The notes under the pieces: model-generated
The model's input: only the letters and a program-made list of their open reading frames with translations
Database searches by the model: none
Told to the model about the DNA's origin: nothing
Source: Cytophagales bacterium
Lineage (GTDB): Bacteria > Bacteroidota > Bacteroidia > Cytophagales > Cyclobacteriaceae
Direction of reading: 5' to 3'
Assembly: GCA_025359125.1 (NCBI GenBank)
Contig: JANYHI010000061.1
Span: forward strand, 1-64,000
DNA length: 64,000 nt
Program-made: the position numbers and the translations under genes
In this document: positions 47,901 through 56,565 of the stretch, one piece after another
Numbering within the stretch: position 1 is the stretch's first letter
Layout of the letters: every line of letters starts with the position of its first letter

Positions 47901-49520
47901 CACTAAGCGTTCGCGAATGGGATCGATTGGAGGATTAGTTACTTGTGCAAATAATTGTTTGAAGTAGCTTGATAAATGCTGCGCTTGCCGAGATAAAATG
48001 GCAAGTGGAGTATCGTTGCCCATTGAGCCCAACGCTTCTTTGCCTGTTTCACACATCTGCGTTAATATCACCCGCAAATCTTCTGATGTATAGCCAAAAG
48101 ATATTTGTCTCTTTAAAAAAGTTACTGGATCATATTTGTGAAAACTTCCACCGGGTTCTGGCAAATCAATCAGGCGAACTTTATTTTCCTTTACCCATTT
48201 CCCGTAAGGTTGCATTTTGCAAATTTCTTTTTTTAATTCCTCATCGCTAATGATGCGCCCTTGCTCTAAATCCACCACAAACATTTTACCCGGTTGTAAA
48301 CGTCCTTTAGAAATTACCTTTGCGGGATCGATATCAATCACGCCCACTTCAGAGGCCATCACTACAAAGTCATCGTCTGTAACAACAAAACGCGAGGGAC
48401 GCAGGCCATTTCTATCAAGCGTGGCTCCTACAATTTTACCATCGGTAAATGTGATAGAAGCGGGACCGTCCCAAGGTTCCATTAAGTTTGCATGATACTC
48501 GTAAAAATCTTTTTTTTCTTGCGTCATCGCTTCATTGCCATCCCATGCTTCCGGTATCAGCATCATCATCACGTGTGGTAACGATCTTCCCGCATGAACT
48601 AACAACTCTATCGTATTATCAAGATTGGAAGAATCGGATTGCTTCGGGTTGCAGATCGGCAAAATCATATTCAATTCCTCTCTCGTAAAATTGGGAGAGG
48701 AGAAAAATGCTTCTTTCGCTTTTAACCAATTGATATTTCCTTGTACCGTATTGATCTCGCCATTATGGGCAATAAAGCGGAAGGGCTGTGCCAATCGCCA
48801 AGAAGGAAAAGTGTTGGTTGAAAAACGTGAGTGAATAACAGCTATGGCGGAAACCACTTCTTCATTTTCTAAATCAGCAAAGTAAGGCTTAAGCTGACCG
48901 CTTGTTAACATGCCTTTATAGGCAATCGTTTTGTAGGATAGCGAAGAAAAGTAAAACTGATTTTCCACTCCTTTTACTGATTCAGTAATAAGATGTGTTG
49001 AATATTTTCTAAGAATAAAAAGTTTGCGTTCAAAATCATCGGGGTTTGTTCCGGCATCGCCACGTTTAATAAAGACCTGCTCCATTAGCGGTTCCGCTTG
49101 TTGGGCTGTCTCTCCTAAATCTTTGTTGTTGGTTGGAAGCACCCGATAACCGAGCAATCCCATTTTCATTTTTTTTATTTGTCGGTTGAGAACCGTTCGG
49201 CACTCTTCGCGCACCTTGGGGTCGCGCGGAAAAAATACCAAGCCTACACCATAACTTCCAAAGGCAGGAAGTTTAAAACCGAGCTTACTACATTCGCCTA
49301 ATAAAAATTCATGAGGCACCTGAATTAAAATACCAGCGCCATCACCCGTATTGGGTTCGCATCCGCACGCACCACGGTGTGCCATACGCTCTAGCATGGT
49401 GATGGCACCGGTGATTACTTGATGCGATTTTCTTCCTTTAATGTTGGCGATGAAGCCAACACCGCATGAGTCTTTCTCAAACTCTTGGCGGTATAATCCT
49501 TGGTATTTAAGGTCGTTCAC
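44994..49520 (-). CDS. gltB: Glutamate synthase large subunit
   Basis: 1508 residues. It makes glutamate from glutamine and 2-oxoglutarate, the main ammonium assimilation route with glutamine synthetase. The nucleophile Cys19 (KDSCGVGFIAN) would become the N-terminus after removal of an 18-residue propeptide. The central region and FMN domain contain GHDGGTGASPISS and the [3Fe-4S] ligands in CIMMRKCHLNTCPVG; the C-terminal beta-helix carries GGxxxG repeats (GTAGQSFGAF). A perfect 10-bp inverted repeat lies 10 nt upstream of the ATG. Confidence 0.97.
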   Translation of the reverse strand: MNDLKYQGLYRQEFEKDSCGVGFIANIKGRKSHQVITGAITMLERMAHRGACGCEPNTGDGAGILIQVPHEFLLGECSKLGFKLPAFGSYGVGLVFFPRDPKVREECRTVLNRQIKKMKMGLLGYRVLPTNNKDLGETAQQAEPLMEQVFIKRGDAGTNPDDFERKLFILRKYSTHLITESVKGVENQFYFSSLSYKTIAYKGMLTSGQLKPYFADLENEEVVSAIAVIHSRFSTNTFPSWRLAQPFRFIAHNGEINTVQGNINWLKAKEAFFSSPNFTREELNMILPICNPKQSDSSNLDNTIELLVHAGRSLPHVMMMLIPEAWDGNEAMTQEKKDFYEYHANLMEPWDGPASITFTDGKIVGATLDRNGLRPSRFVVTDDDFVVMASEVGVIDIDPAKVISKGRLQPGKMFVVDLEQGRIISDEELKKEICKMQPYGKWVKENKVRLIDLPEPGGSFHKYDPVTFLKRQISFGYTSEDLRVILTQMCETGKEALGSMGNDTPLAILSRQAQHLSSYFKQLFAQVTNPPIDPIRERLVMSLASHVGGSLNLLEESPEHCITLELPTPILSNNELEKIRYIDHRHLQTKTIYTYFKADGQAGSLEKGLNRVCQYVTDAVEDGFTIIILSDRSFDSGHAQIPSLLAVAAVHHDLIRKGLRGKVGLLVEAGDVWETHHYATLVGFGASGINPYLVYQTIHDMKKRTLFSEELTEEKAIYNYKKAVAGELLKTMSKMGISTLQSYHGAQIFEALGIHTEVIEAYFTGTVSRIGGLKLDDIAKEALAKHQLAFPKTSNSNPRLEVGGVYQWKQRGEAHLFNPQTIHLLQQSTKTKDYQLFKKYSSLINEQSEKAITLRSLLKFKKSKSIPLSEVESKENIFKRFATGAMSFGSISHEAHSTLAIAMNRIGGKSNCGEGGEDETRFVRKANGDWENSAIKQVASGRFGVTSHYLTNAKELQIKMAQGAKPGEGGQLPGHKVDDWIGRVRHSTPGVGLISPPPHHDIYSIEDLAQLIFDLKNANRAARISVKLVSEAGVGTIASGVAKAHADVILIAGHDGGTGASPISSIRHAGLPWELGLAEAHQTLVKNKLRGRVVLQTDGQIRTGKDLAIAALLGAEEWGVATAALVTTGCIMMRKCHLNTCPVGVATQNKELRALFTGKPEYVVNLFDFLGQELREIMAELGFRTVSEMVGQADRLEVREEEEHWKNRHLDLSPLLFKEPMSLDVALFKQEEQDHEIENVLDRKLIAKAQTSLKNIELVKDSFTISNQDRAVGAMLSNEISKIYGGPGLPKDTIQYKFTGTAGQSFGAFTAGGVTFELEGDANDYFGKGLSGGKLILYPNKKSTYNSAKNIIVGNVAFFGGTSGESYINGMAGERFAVRNSGVSVVVEGVGDHGCEYMTGGTVVILGDTGRNFAAGMSGGVAYVWDVNKTFVKNCNMEMVLLDTLENEDELLLKKMILSHHEFTQSKLAAHILSYWQTAFRQFIKVMPTDYKAVLEKRKKGNLISDMK

Positions 49521-49529
49521 TTACTATAA

Positions 49530-49557
49530 ATTTCTTGAATCATTGTTTTCAAGAAAT
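49530..49557. promoter_or_regulatory. 10-bp inverted repeat just upstream of gltB
   Basis: ATTTCTTGAA (49530-49539) and TTCAAGAAAT (49548-49557) are perfectly complementary, with an 8-nt spacer, ending 10 nt before the gltB ATG. Either a repressor or activator operator, or a leader-RNA hairpin beside the translation start. No T run follows, so it is not a standard terminator. Confidence 0.6.
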
Positions 49558-49697
49558 AAATTTAAAGTGTGAGGCAATAGCTTGTGCAGATAACGCGAAG
49601 TATTTTACAAAAAAGAGTAAATGTTACCTAACGTTTAGTAGCGGAATCGGTTGAAAGATGAACTATAGAAGAGCAGAAACCTAGCCTAAATAAAAAT

Positions 49698-49715
49698 GCA
49701 GCTTCGAGAGCGGCT
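49698..49715 (-). terminator. Weak hairpin after the first barrel gene
   Basis: On the minus strand GCCGCT (49714-49709) pairs with AGCTGC (49703-49698) with one mismatch, followed by ATTTTTATTT. Its sequence resembles the hairpin found after the second barrel gene (about 50413-50441), as if the two were copied together. Confidence 0.5.
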
Positions 49716-49743
49716 TGTCTAAATTAGTTAAAGTGAATTATTT

Positions 49744-50289
49744 TCAGAATAAAGAATATCCAATAAATAATTGAAATGCATTATTTGTTTGCTTAGCGTC
49801 AGTTCCTTTTGTATCCTTAATTAAGTTAGAAAACCCAAGATAGTATCTAGCACCTGCGTTAAACTTCCCAAAATCTAAACCAAAACCAAACGCGCCACCA
49901 AAATCAACTCCTGTGGCTTGATCTTTAATATCGACAGTTTGCGAGCCATTAGAAGAGTTTGCCGCTAGCAATATTCCTAATTGAGGTCCAGCTTGTAAAC
50001 TAAAGTTCTGAGCAACATTGTATCTAAGAATTACTGGCAAGGATAAATAATTGAAACTCGTGTTCACGGTCTGCCCACTACTTGAAAGCGTAAAGCCCAT
50101 TTGTGAATATACCAATTCTGGCTGAACACCAAATTTTTCTGATGTCATAACCGTTAAGTAGCCACCGAGCATTAATCCAATTTTTGAGCTTGGAGATATT
50201 GATACTCCCCCAAACGTGATGTTATTATTGGCAATGTTCATTCCAAGCCTTAAACCTCCACTCACACTCTGCGAGAAAGCTGAAGCCAT
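49744..50289 (-). CDS. Outer-membrane beta-barrel protein (start frameshifted)
   Basis: 181 residues as read from an internal ATG at 50289. Alternating strands with the family pattern GLRLGMNIANN, YLSLPVILRYNV, FSLQAGPQLGILL and a terminal IGYSLF (aromatic end) mark a porin-family small barrel. Upstream, a second ATG at 50330 opens a typical signal peptide (MKKLFLLVFF) but runs into TAG after nine T residues; one more T would read on as LALVMASAFSQS and join the barrel in frame. As sequenced, the signal is lost from the main frame and export would fail. Confidence 0.75.
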   Translation of the reverse strand: MASAFSQSVSGGLRLGMNIANNNITFGGVSISPSSKIGLMLGGYLTVMTSEKFGVQPELVYSQMGFTLSSSGQTVNTSFNYLSLPVILRYNVAQNFSLQAGPQLGILLAANSSNGSQTVDIKDQATGVDFGGAFGFGLDFGKFNAGARYYLGFSNLIKDTKGTDAKQTNNAFQLFIGYSLF

Positions 50290-50412
50290 AACAAGTGCTA
50301 AAAAAAAACTAAAAGGAAAAGTTTTTTCATTTGTTTTAGATTTTGGCTACGCTGCAAAATATTAATTTGTTTGACTTAAGCAAACGGGGTTTTTCTCGTA
50401 TTTAAACTAAAT

Positions 50413-50441
50413 AAAAAATGCGGCTCGAGGCGGCATTTTTT
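50413..50441 (-). terminator. Terminator after the second barrel gene
   Basis: AAAAAATGC (50413-50421) pairs with GCATTTTTT (50433-50441) around an 11-nt GC-rich loop; it lies 21 nt past the TAA at 50462 on the minus strand. Symmetrical A and T runs allow it to work in either direction. Confidence 0.7.
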
Positions 50442-50461
50442 ATTTTTATTTTCTCTCCTGA

Positions 50462-50962
50462 TTAATTTCCAAAAATATAAGCTGCTCTTATACCAAAGGT
50501 GTTGAAATCTGAAACAACATTATATCGTCCACTAAAATCTAAATTACCCGTGCGGTAACCTATGCCTGGGCTGAAACCAAAATTAGATGAGCTGCTTCCA
50601 CTACCACTTGCAATGAAAATACCTAACTCCGCACTTCCCTAAAATCCGTTGTTAGCTTCTTGAAAATAATACTTGATACCACCTTGAAGTGGGATGAAGG
50701 TAACGGAAGGAATCTTAGTGGTACCGAAACCATAATTATAATCCTTTCCACTATAAGAAACGAAACCCGCAGTTGCAATCCAGTTTAATTTATCTTGAAT
50801 TGTAGCCTCATATCGCGCACTAAGACCAAATCCAACTCCCCAAAAATTAGAGGCTGTTCCGGTTGGGAATCCTAATTCAAGGCCTCCAGAAAATCTTCCC
50901 TGTGCAAAAGTGGCAGTTAGCCCAGCAGCCATTAAAAAGGTTAATAGAGTAAGTTTCTTCAT
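50462..50962 (-). pseudogene. Outer-membrane barrel protein with in-frame TAG
   Basis: The ATG at 50962 opens a signal peptide (MKKLTLLTFLMAAGLTATFAQ). The barrel runs to YYFQEANNGF, where TAG (50639-50641) stops it after 107 residues. The same frame continues for 58 more codons with clear barrel sequence (GSAELGIFIASGSGS, FGFSPGIGYRTGN, FGIRAAYIFGN) to TAA at 50462. The stop sits where related barrels have Tyr (GFYGSAELG), so one base change (TAT to TAG) explains it. The truncated form lacks the last strands and would not fold properly. Confidence 0.75.
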
Positions 50963-51037
50963 AATTATAATTTTTAGTTTGGACAAAATAAGTAAAAACA
51001 TGTTTTACTTGCAATACCTTAATAATGGTATTTTCAT

Positions 51038-52393
51038 ATGGTTAACCAATATATTAAATCCAATCAAGATCGATTTCTATCCGAACTTTTTGAACTCTTA
51101 AAAATTCCTTCAGTAAGTGCCGATAGTAAACATAAACCAGATGTACGCAAGGCTGCAGAATTTGTAGTTCAAAAATTAAAAGATGCCGGTGCAGATAAGG
51201 TAGAGTTGTGCGAAACAAAAGGTCACCCGATTGTATTTGGCGAAAAAATAATCGACCCAACAAAACCAACTGTTTTGGTGTACGGTCATTATGATGTTCA
51301 ACCGGCAGATCCACTTAATCTGTGGAATTCGCCCGCCTTTGAACCAATAATAAAAGATGGAAAAATTTATGCCCGCGGGGCGTGTGATGACAAGGGACAG
51401 TTCTATATGCACATCAAAGCATTCGAGGCAATGGTTAACCTTCAACAGCTTTCGTGCAATATTAAATTTATGATTGAGGGGGAAGAAGAAGTTGGTTCTG
51501 ACAATCTGGGCACTTTTGTAAAAGAAAATAAATCAAAACTAAAGGCTGATGTCATTCTGATTTCTGACACTTCTTTGATTTCGTTGGATACGCCATCTAT
51601 TACTGTGGGCTTACGCGGATTGAGTTATATGGAGGTAGAGGTGACAGGCCCCAATCGCGATTTGCATTCTGGAGTCTATGGCGGAGCGGTAGCCAATCCG
51701 ATTAACGCGCTCAGTCAGATGATTGCTTCGCTGCATGATACTAACGGTAAAGTAGCAATTCCTGGCTTTTACGATAAAGTAGCTGAGCTTACGAAAGCAG
51801 AAAGAACACAATTAAACAAAGCACCATTTGATTTAGCTGGGTATAAATCAGAACTGGATATAAAAGATATAAAAGGTGAGGAAGGCTACACCACACTCGA
51901 GCGCACAGGCACTCGCCCTACACTAGATGTAAATGGAATTTGGGGAGGCTATACAGGCGAGGGAGCTAAAACGGTTTTACCCTCAAAAGCTTCTGCTAAG
52001 ATTTCGATGCGGCTCGTACCTAACCAAAGCAGTGCAGAAATAACTGAGTTATTCACAAAACATTTCCAGTCGATAGCACCAAGCTATGTAAAAGTAAAAG
52101 TAACGGCACACCATGGAGGCGAGCCTGCCGTTACCCCAACGGATTCAAAAGCATTTAAAGCTGCAGCCAGTGCATTTGAAGAAGTGTGGGGCAAAACTCC
52201 AATACCTACCCGAGATGGAGGAAGTATTCCAATTGTTTCTCTCTTTAAAAAAGAACTTGGGCTTGATACTGTGTTGATGGGTTTTGGTTTAGATAGCGAT
52301 GCCATTCACTCGCCCAACGAACACTACGGGATCAAAAACTTTTTAATCGGCATAGAAACGATTGTGGCTTTTTATAAGCACTACTCAAAATAA
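51038..52393 (+). CDS. M20-family dipeptidase
   Basis: Zinc-dependent exopeptidase of 451 residues, without a signal peptide, so cytoplasmic. Metal ligands and catalytic residues are visible: His and Asp in YGHYDVQPADP, Asp in ARGACDDKGQF and the catalytic Glu pair in IEGEEEVGSDN. A dimerisation lid domain is inserted at about 185-335. It resembles bacterial CNDP-like peptidases that cut dipeptides. Divergent from the defective barrel gene; a terminator follows. Confidence 0.92.
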   Translation: MVNQYIKSNQDRFLSELFELLKIPSVSADSKHKPDVRKAAEFVVQKLKDAGADKVELCETKGHPIVFGEKIIDPTKPTVLVYGHYDVQPADPLNLWNSPAFEPIIKDGKIYARGACDDKGQFYMHIKAFEAMVNLQQLSCNIKFMIEGEEEVGSDNLGTFVKENKSKLKADVILISDTSLISLDTPSITVGLRGLSYMEVEVTGPNRDLHSGVYGGAVANPINALSQMIASLHDTNGKVAIPGFYDKVAELTKAERTQLNKAPFDLAGYKSELDIKDIKGEEGYTTLERTGTRPTLDVNGIWGGYTGEGAKTVLPSKASAKISMRLVPNQSSAEITELFTKHFQSIAPSYVKVKVTAHHGGEPAVTPTDSKAFKAAASAFEEVWGKTPIPTRDGGSIPIVSLFKKELGLDTVLMGFGLDSDAIHSPNEHYGIKNFLIGIETIVAFYKHYSK

Positions 52394-52417
52394 AAGTTGC
52401 TTAGAATTAACGCATAA

Positions 52418-52448
52418 AAAAACCCGAACTCATCATTCGGGTTTTTCA
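52418..52448. terminator. Bidirectional terminator after the dipeptidase gene
   Basis: A perfect 11-bp stem, AAAAACCCGAA (52418-52428) with TTCGGGTTTTT (52436-52446), has a 7-nt loop. It serves the dipeptidase and the convergent BNR protein gene. Confidence 0.92.
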
Positions 52449-52466
52449 ATGTTGATCTAGTTTTTT

Positions 52467-55400
52467 CTAATCGTTTTTCAAGAATTCATCAAACGATTTA
52501 ATGATGATAGGCTCCAGTTTATTCTTGTTTCTTACCTCCGTGAACTTAGTCAAATGTTTCTCCTTGATCTTTTTAAAATTCTGCTTGGCAGTTACAAACC
52601 TGGCATCGATCCCCTCGAGGTTATTTAGCTCAGCATTTGAAGGTTTGTAAAAAGTGCCTGCTACTTTTGCATAAAGGTCTGCTAAATCTTCGCGCAGCTG
52701 TGGCTCGCCCATTCCCACGTAATTGTCTCCTTTAGTAATAACCAATATGTCTTTAAGATTATTTAAATCAGTGATAAGTGGAGTGACTGTTTTGGTTGCG
52801 CTTGGATTTTTAACTTTTAAGTCTTCTGCGGCTTTTAGTGTTTCGTCTACTTCGTACACCATGTAGGCCAAGTCCTGCGTCATGTTAAAAAGTTTTTTTG
52901 TAGCTTCTTCATTCAATTTACGATCGCTTAAACCAATGGTTGATTTAGGGTCGTATTGGATTACCAAGTCGTTGGTGTATGTTTCCTTTCCTTTTGTAAT
53001 TACCACTTTGTATGTGCCTGCAGCTACGCGCGGAGCAGTGAACCCGCCAAACGTAAACGTTTTTGCGGTGGCTATTTTCGGTGGTTTCATACGGTAGTTC
53101 CATTCCAACACATTGATACCTTTCGATTTTTTGGCATCTAGGTCAGCTACTTTCACTCCGTTTTGATCTTGTATTTCTACAGTCATTTTGCCTAGCGTAT
53201 GCCTCTTTTTTAAATAGTAAATGATCTTTGCCGAACGGCTTGCATTTTCTCCCACAAACTGTGTTTCTGTTGCCGTGCTTCCAAAGCCATTACCCTCTGG
53301 CATGGTAGCAGGCTTAGTGGTGAAAAAATGCAAATCTTTGTTTAGCGATTGCTCATTTAATTGGCGCATCGGGCTAATATCATCGATGATTATAATCCCT
53401 CTTCCGTGTGTCGCTAGAACTAAATCATTTGTGTTTTTTTGAAGGTCAATAAAATGCACCGATACGGCTGGCATGTTATTAGTGAATTTTAGCCAGCTTT
53501 TTCCTCCATCAATGGTAATGTACAAACCAAACTCAGTACCTAAGAAAAGTAAGTTTTCATTTTCATAATCTTCTTGAATGTTGCGAGCAAAACCAACGAT
53601 ATCGTTAGTGACAATTGATTTCCAAGTAGCACCAAAGTCGGTGGTTTTGTAAGCGTAGGTGGCCATGTCTCCTTTTTGGTATCCCGTGAAAACGGCATAC
53701 GCATTTCCTTTTCCATATTGACTTGGCTCAACATGCCAACATGCAGTATTTTTTGGTAGGCCTACAATATTAGGTGTAGTGTTCACCCACGTTTTGCCGC
53801 CATCTTTTGTCACTTGCAAATTGCCATCGTCCGTGCCAGCCCAAACAATGTTTTCATCTAATGGCGATTCAGCAATTGTGAAAATAGTGCAATAATTTTC
53901 AGCGCCTGAATTATCGCGCGAAAGGCCTCCTGAATTTCCTTGCTCTGTTTTTAACTTATCGTTGGTTGTTATGTCTGGTGATATTTTTACCCACGTTTCG
54001 CCCATATCTTCTGAGCGATGAACGAATTGACTTCCCATATAAAAACGATCTGGCTTAAATGCGCTGATCGCCATGGGTGCATTCCAATTGAACCGCAGCT
54101 TCGGATCTCCTTTAGCAGCTAGGGGTTGGATCGTTTTGGCCTGATCCTTTTCAGGATCATAACGCCATACATTTTCAGCACCCTGCATCTCTGAGTAAAT
54201 TAATTTTTTTGTAGGATGTGGTAATACTCGATACCCATCTCCAACGCCAACTTTTTTCCAATCACGAGCTTCCACACCTCCTGGTGAACTAGATGGACCG
54301 TACCATGAATTATTATCTTGAAGGCCACCATATACATTATATGGCTCTTCATTATCCGTACTTACATGATAGAATTGCGAAACGGGAATGTTCTCCGCCA
54401 TTTCAAAAGTAGTACCACCATCCCATGAGCGATAAACGCCCCCATCGGTGGCAGCATACATTCTATCTGAGTTACGGATATCGTAAACAACGTCATGCAC
54501 ATCTGAATGCAAAGGCCCTAGGTCTTTAAATGTCTTACCTCCATCGCGAGAAATAGAACCAGACAAACCAGCCTTTGTGATGATATCTGGGTTTTTAGGA
54601 TCGATTGTAATTCTAGAAAAATAGAAGGGACGAACTACGATTCCAAAATCGTTATTCAGTTGCCTCCAATTGGCACCTGCATCATCGCTACGGTATAAGC
54701 CTTTGTCTTTATCTTGTTCAGATTCTATCACCACGTATAAAATGTTTGTATTAGAAGGCGCGGCCGCAATGGCCAGTCTGCCCAATTTTCCAGCAGGAAA
54801 TCCTTTGTGAATTTTATTCCATGTTTTGCCCGCGTCAATGGATTTATATAAGGCTGAATTCAATCCACCAGAATTAAAATTCCATGCAGCCCTACGAAAT
54901 TCCCAAAAGGCGGCATAGACAACATTAGGGTCTTTTGGATCGATGAATAAATCACTGCAACCGGTAGTCTTATCTACATACAAAATTTTATTCCAGGTTC
55001 TTCCCCCATCGGTTGTTTTGTAAAGGCCTCTTTCTTCACTATCGCTAAATAACGCTCCTAGCACAGCTACATATACTTCGTCTCCATTTTTAGGATTCAC
55101 CTGAATACCTGCAATGCGTTCCGATTTCTCGAAGCCCATTTTCTTCCAGTTGGTACCCCCATCCACGGTTTTATATAAGCCATCTCCTACCGAAACGCTA
55201 TTACGTGTCCACGTTTCACCTGTGCCAGCCCACACCACATTGTCTGGGTTGGTAGGGTCGATAGTGATTGCTCCAACGGATTGGCAATGGTCATCAAAAA
55301 TAGAATTGAAAGTAGCGCCACCATTGCTACTTTTCCAAATACCACCTCCTGCCGCTGCTGCATAAATCACGCGGTCGTTGGTCGGGTGCAGTTCCAAATC

Positions 55401-55544
55401 TGTAATACGCCCGCTCATCAATGCAGGGCCAATGTGTCGCGCTCTTAAATCGCCAAATAATTCTTTGCCTTTTGTCTCCGCATCTTGCGCCTGAGAGGTG
55501 AAAAGAGAAAGGCCTGAAAATAGAATCAGTATTAATTTTTTCAT
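52467..55544 (-). CDS. Secreted BNR / sortilin-like propeller protein
   Basis: 1025 residues with a signal peptide (about 1-19). About nine Asp-box (BNR) repeats of the form S-x-D-G-G-x-T-W (TVDGGTNW, TTDGGRTW, SIDAGKTW, TKDGGKTW, TIDGGKSW) make one or two beta-propellers in the first 720 residues, as in VPS10/sortilin and xyloglucanase-type proteins. The last 300 residues hold a beta-rich domain (TFGGFTAPRVAAGTY) and a helical tail. Enzymatic residues cannot be confirmed. Such proteins are frequent in Bacteroidota; role unknown, possibly in peptide or polysaccharide handling. Confidence 0.85.
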   Translation of the reverse strand: MKKLILILFSGLSLFTSQAQDAETKGKELFGDLRARHIGPALMSGRITDLELHPTNDRVIYAAAAGGGIWKSSNGGATFNSIFDDHCQSVGAITIDPTNPDNVVWAGTGETWTRNSVSVGDGLYKTVDGGTNWKKMGFEKSERIAGIQVNPKNGDEVYVAVLGALFSDSEERGLYKTTDGGRTWNKILYVDKTTGCSDLFIDPKDPNVVYAAFWEFRRAAWNFNSGGLNSALYKSIDAGKTWNKIHKGFPAGKLGRLAIAAAPSNTNILYVVIESEQDKDKGLYRSDDAGANWRQLNNDFGIVVRPFYFSRITIDPKNPDIITKAGLSGSISRDGGKTFKDLGPLHSDVHDVVYDIRNSDRMYAATDGGVYRSWDGGTTFEMAENIPVSQFYHVSTDNEEPYNVYGGLQDNNSWYGPSSSPGGVEARDWKKVGVGDGYRVLPHPTKKLIYSEMQGAENVWRYDPEKDQAKTIQPLAAKGDPKLRFNWNAPMAISAFKPDRFYMGSQFVHRSEDMGETWVKISPDITTNDKLKTEQGNSGGLSRDNSGAENYCTIFTIAESPLDENIVWAGTDDGNLQVTKDGGKTWVNTTPNIVGLPKNTACWHVEPSQYGKGNAYAVFTGYQKGDMATYAYKTTDFGATWKSIVTNDIVGFARNIQEDYENENLLFLGTEFGLYITIDGGKSWLKFTNNMPAVSVHFIDLQKNTNDLVLATHGRGIIIIDDISPMRQLNEQSLNKDLHFFTTKPATMPEGNGFGSTATETQFVGENASRSAKIIYYLKKRHTLGKMTVEIQDQNGVKVADLDAKKSKGINVLEWNYRMKPPKIATAKTFTFGGFTAPRVAAGTYKVVITKGKETYTNDLVIQYDPKSTIGLSDRKLNEEATKKLFNMTQDLAYMVYEVDETLKAAEDLKVKNPSATKTVTPLITDLNNLKDILVITKGDNYVGMGEPQLREDLADLYAKVAGTFYKPSNAELNNLEGIDARFVTAKQNFKKIKEKHLTKFTEVRNKNKLEPIIIKSFDEFLKND

Positions 55545-55574
55545 AAATCGTTAATAAGGTTGAGAAACAGAAAA

Positions 55575-55612
55575 CCTCAGCCAATTAATTTGTTGGATTA
55601 ACTGGGCTGAGG
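55575..55612 (-). terminator. Hairpin after the LolA-like gene
   Basis: CCTCAGCC (55575-55582) pairs with GGCTGAGG (55605-55612); on the minus strand it is followed by TTTTCTGTTTC. It separates the LolA-like gene from the BNR protein gene. Confidence 0.65.
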
Positions 55613-55628
55613 CTTTTAAGAGACATTA

Positions 55629-56387
55629 TTATTTCTTTTCAGCGGGGAAAGCAAAAGCAGACGCTTCTACTTTTGGATTGATCTCAATTGCGGTTATCAC
55701 AATAGTTTGGCCACCGGGCTGGCCTTTAGCACCCACTGTTGTAGTAAAGGGAAATAAAAGACCACCTGCATCTTGATAATCACTTGGCTTAATTTGACTT
55801 ACCATACCCTTTGCTGGGCCAGACTTAATCTCGCTTTCTTGTAAAATAGGCACATAGTTTTCAGTATCGAAATAGTAAAAGCTAACGTTCTCGGTTTCTT
55901 TTCCGTCTACTTTTGTTGGCTTCTTTGTTAGTTTTATTTTGAAAGCTTCAGTTCCGTCTACGGTTTCTTTTCCAACAAATTCAACTTTGTACCCCTTTTT
56001 TTGGTACCCCAAAAATGGATCAGGAAAGTCCTTTGATTCATTGATCTTGTAATTTTCAGTGCTCTCAGCATCCTTTTTTTCAGCCTTCATCGTCTGTTGA
56101 TTGGAGCCCCAAAGCGTGTTTCCATCATAGACATTATCCCTCAAATCCATACCCTGTACTTGAATCGAAGAGGTTGTGCGTCCGTCTTTTAGTTGGATGA
56201 TTGACATTGGCAATTCCATTGTTTGAAATTTAAGCTTCGCTGTAAACTTCACACCCTGTAGCGCTTCCCATTTTGCAAGGCCACCTGTGTTTTCAAAATA
56301 TTTGGCAATGATCTCATCGGGAGTTTGGGCATTTACAAATACCGCAAAAGACATTGCGATGACCGATAATAAAAATTTACGTTTCAT
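55629..56387 (-). CDS. Exported LolA-like protein
   Basis: 252 residues with a signal peptide (about 1-20, ends VNAQ). The start PDEIIAKYFENTGGLAKWEAL and a series of antiparallel strands (KFTAKLKFQTMELPMSIIQLK, YYFDTENYVPILQESE) match the half-barrel fold of outer-membrane-lipoprotein-sorting proteins. In Bacteroidota many such proteins are not true LolA carriers but bind other hydrophobic ligands. Stand-alone gene with its own terminator. Confidence 0.75.
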   Translation of the reverse strand: MKRKFLLSVIAMSFAVFVNAQTPDEIIAKYFENTGGLAKWEALQGVKFTAKLKFQTMELPMSIIQLKDGRTTSSIQVQGMDLRDNVYDGNTLWGSNQQTMKAEKKDAESTENYKINESKDFPDPFLGYQKKGYKVEFVGKETVDGTEAFKIKLTKKPTKVDGKETENVSFYYFDTENYVPILQESEIKSGPAKGMVSQIKPSDYQDAGGLLFPFTTTVGAKGQPGGQTIVITAIEINPKVEASAFAFPAEKK

Positions 56388-56565
56388 TTGATTGGGTTTA
56401 TTTTAGTTTTTGGATTGATTACTTGAGACGGCTTTGTAAACAATATGTTGCACAAAGGCTTTTAAAATTACAAAGTTTTAATTGTCTGCCATTAGACTAG
56501 TTCATGTAATTTGATAACCCCTGTGCGCTATTCCTTTGTACTTTTATGCTTTAATCTCGAAATAG

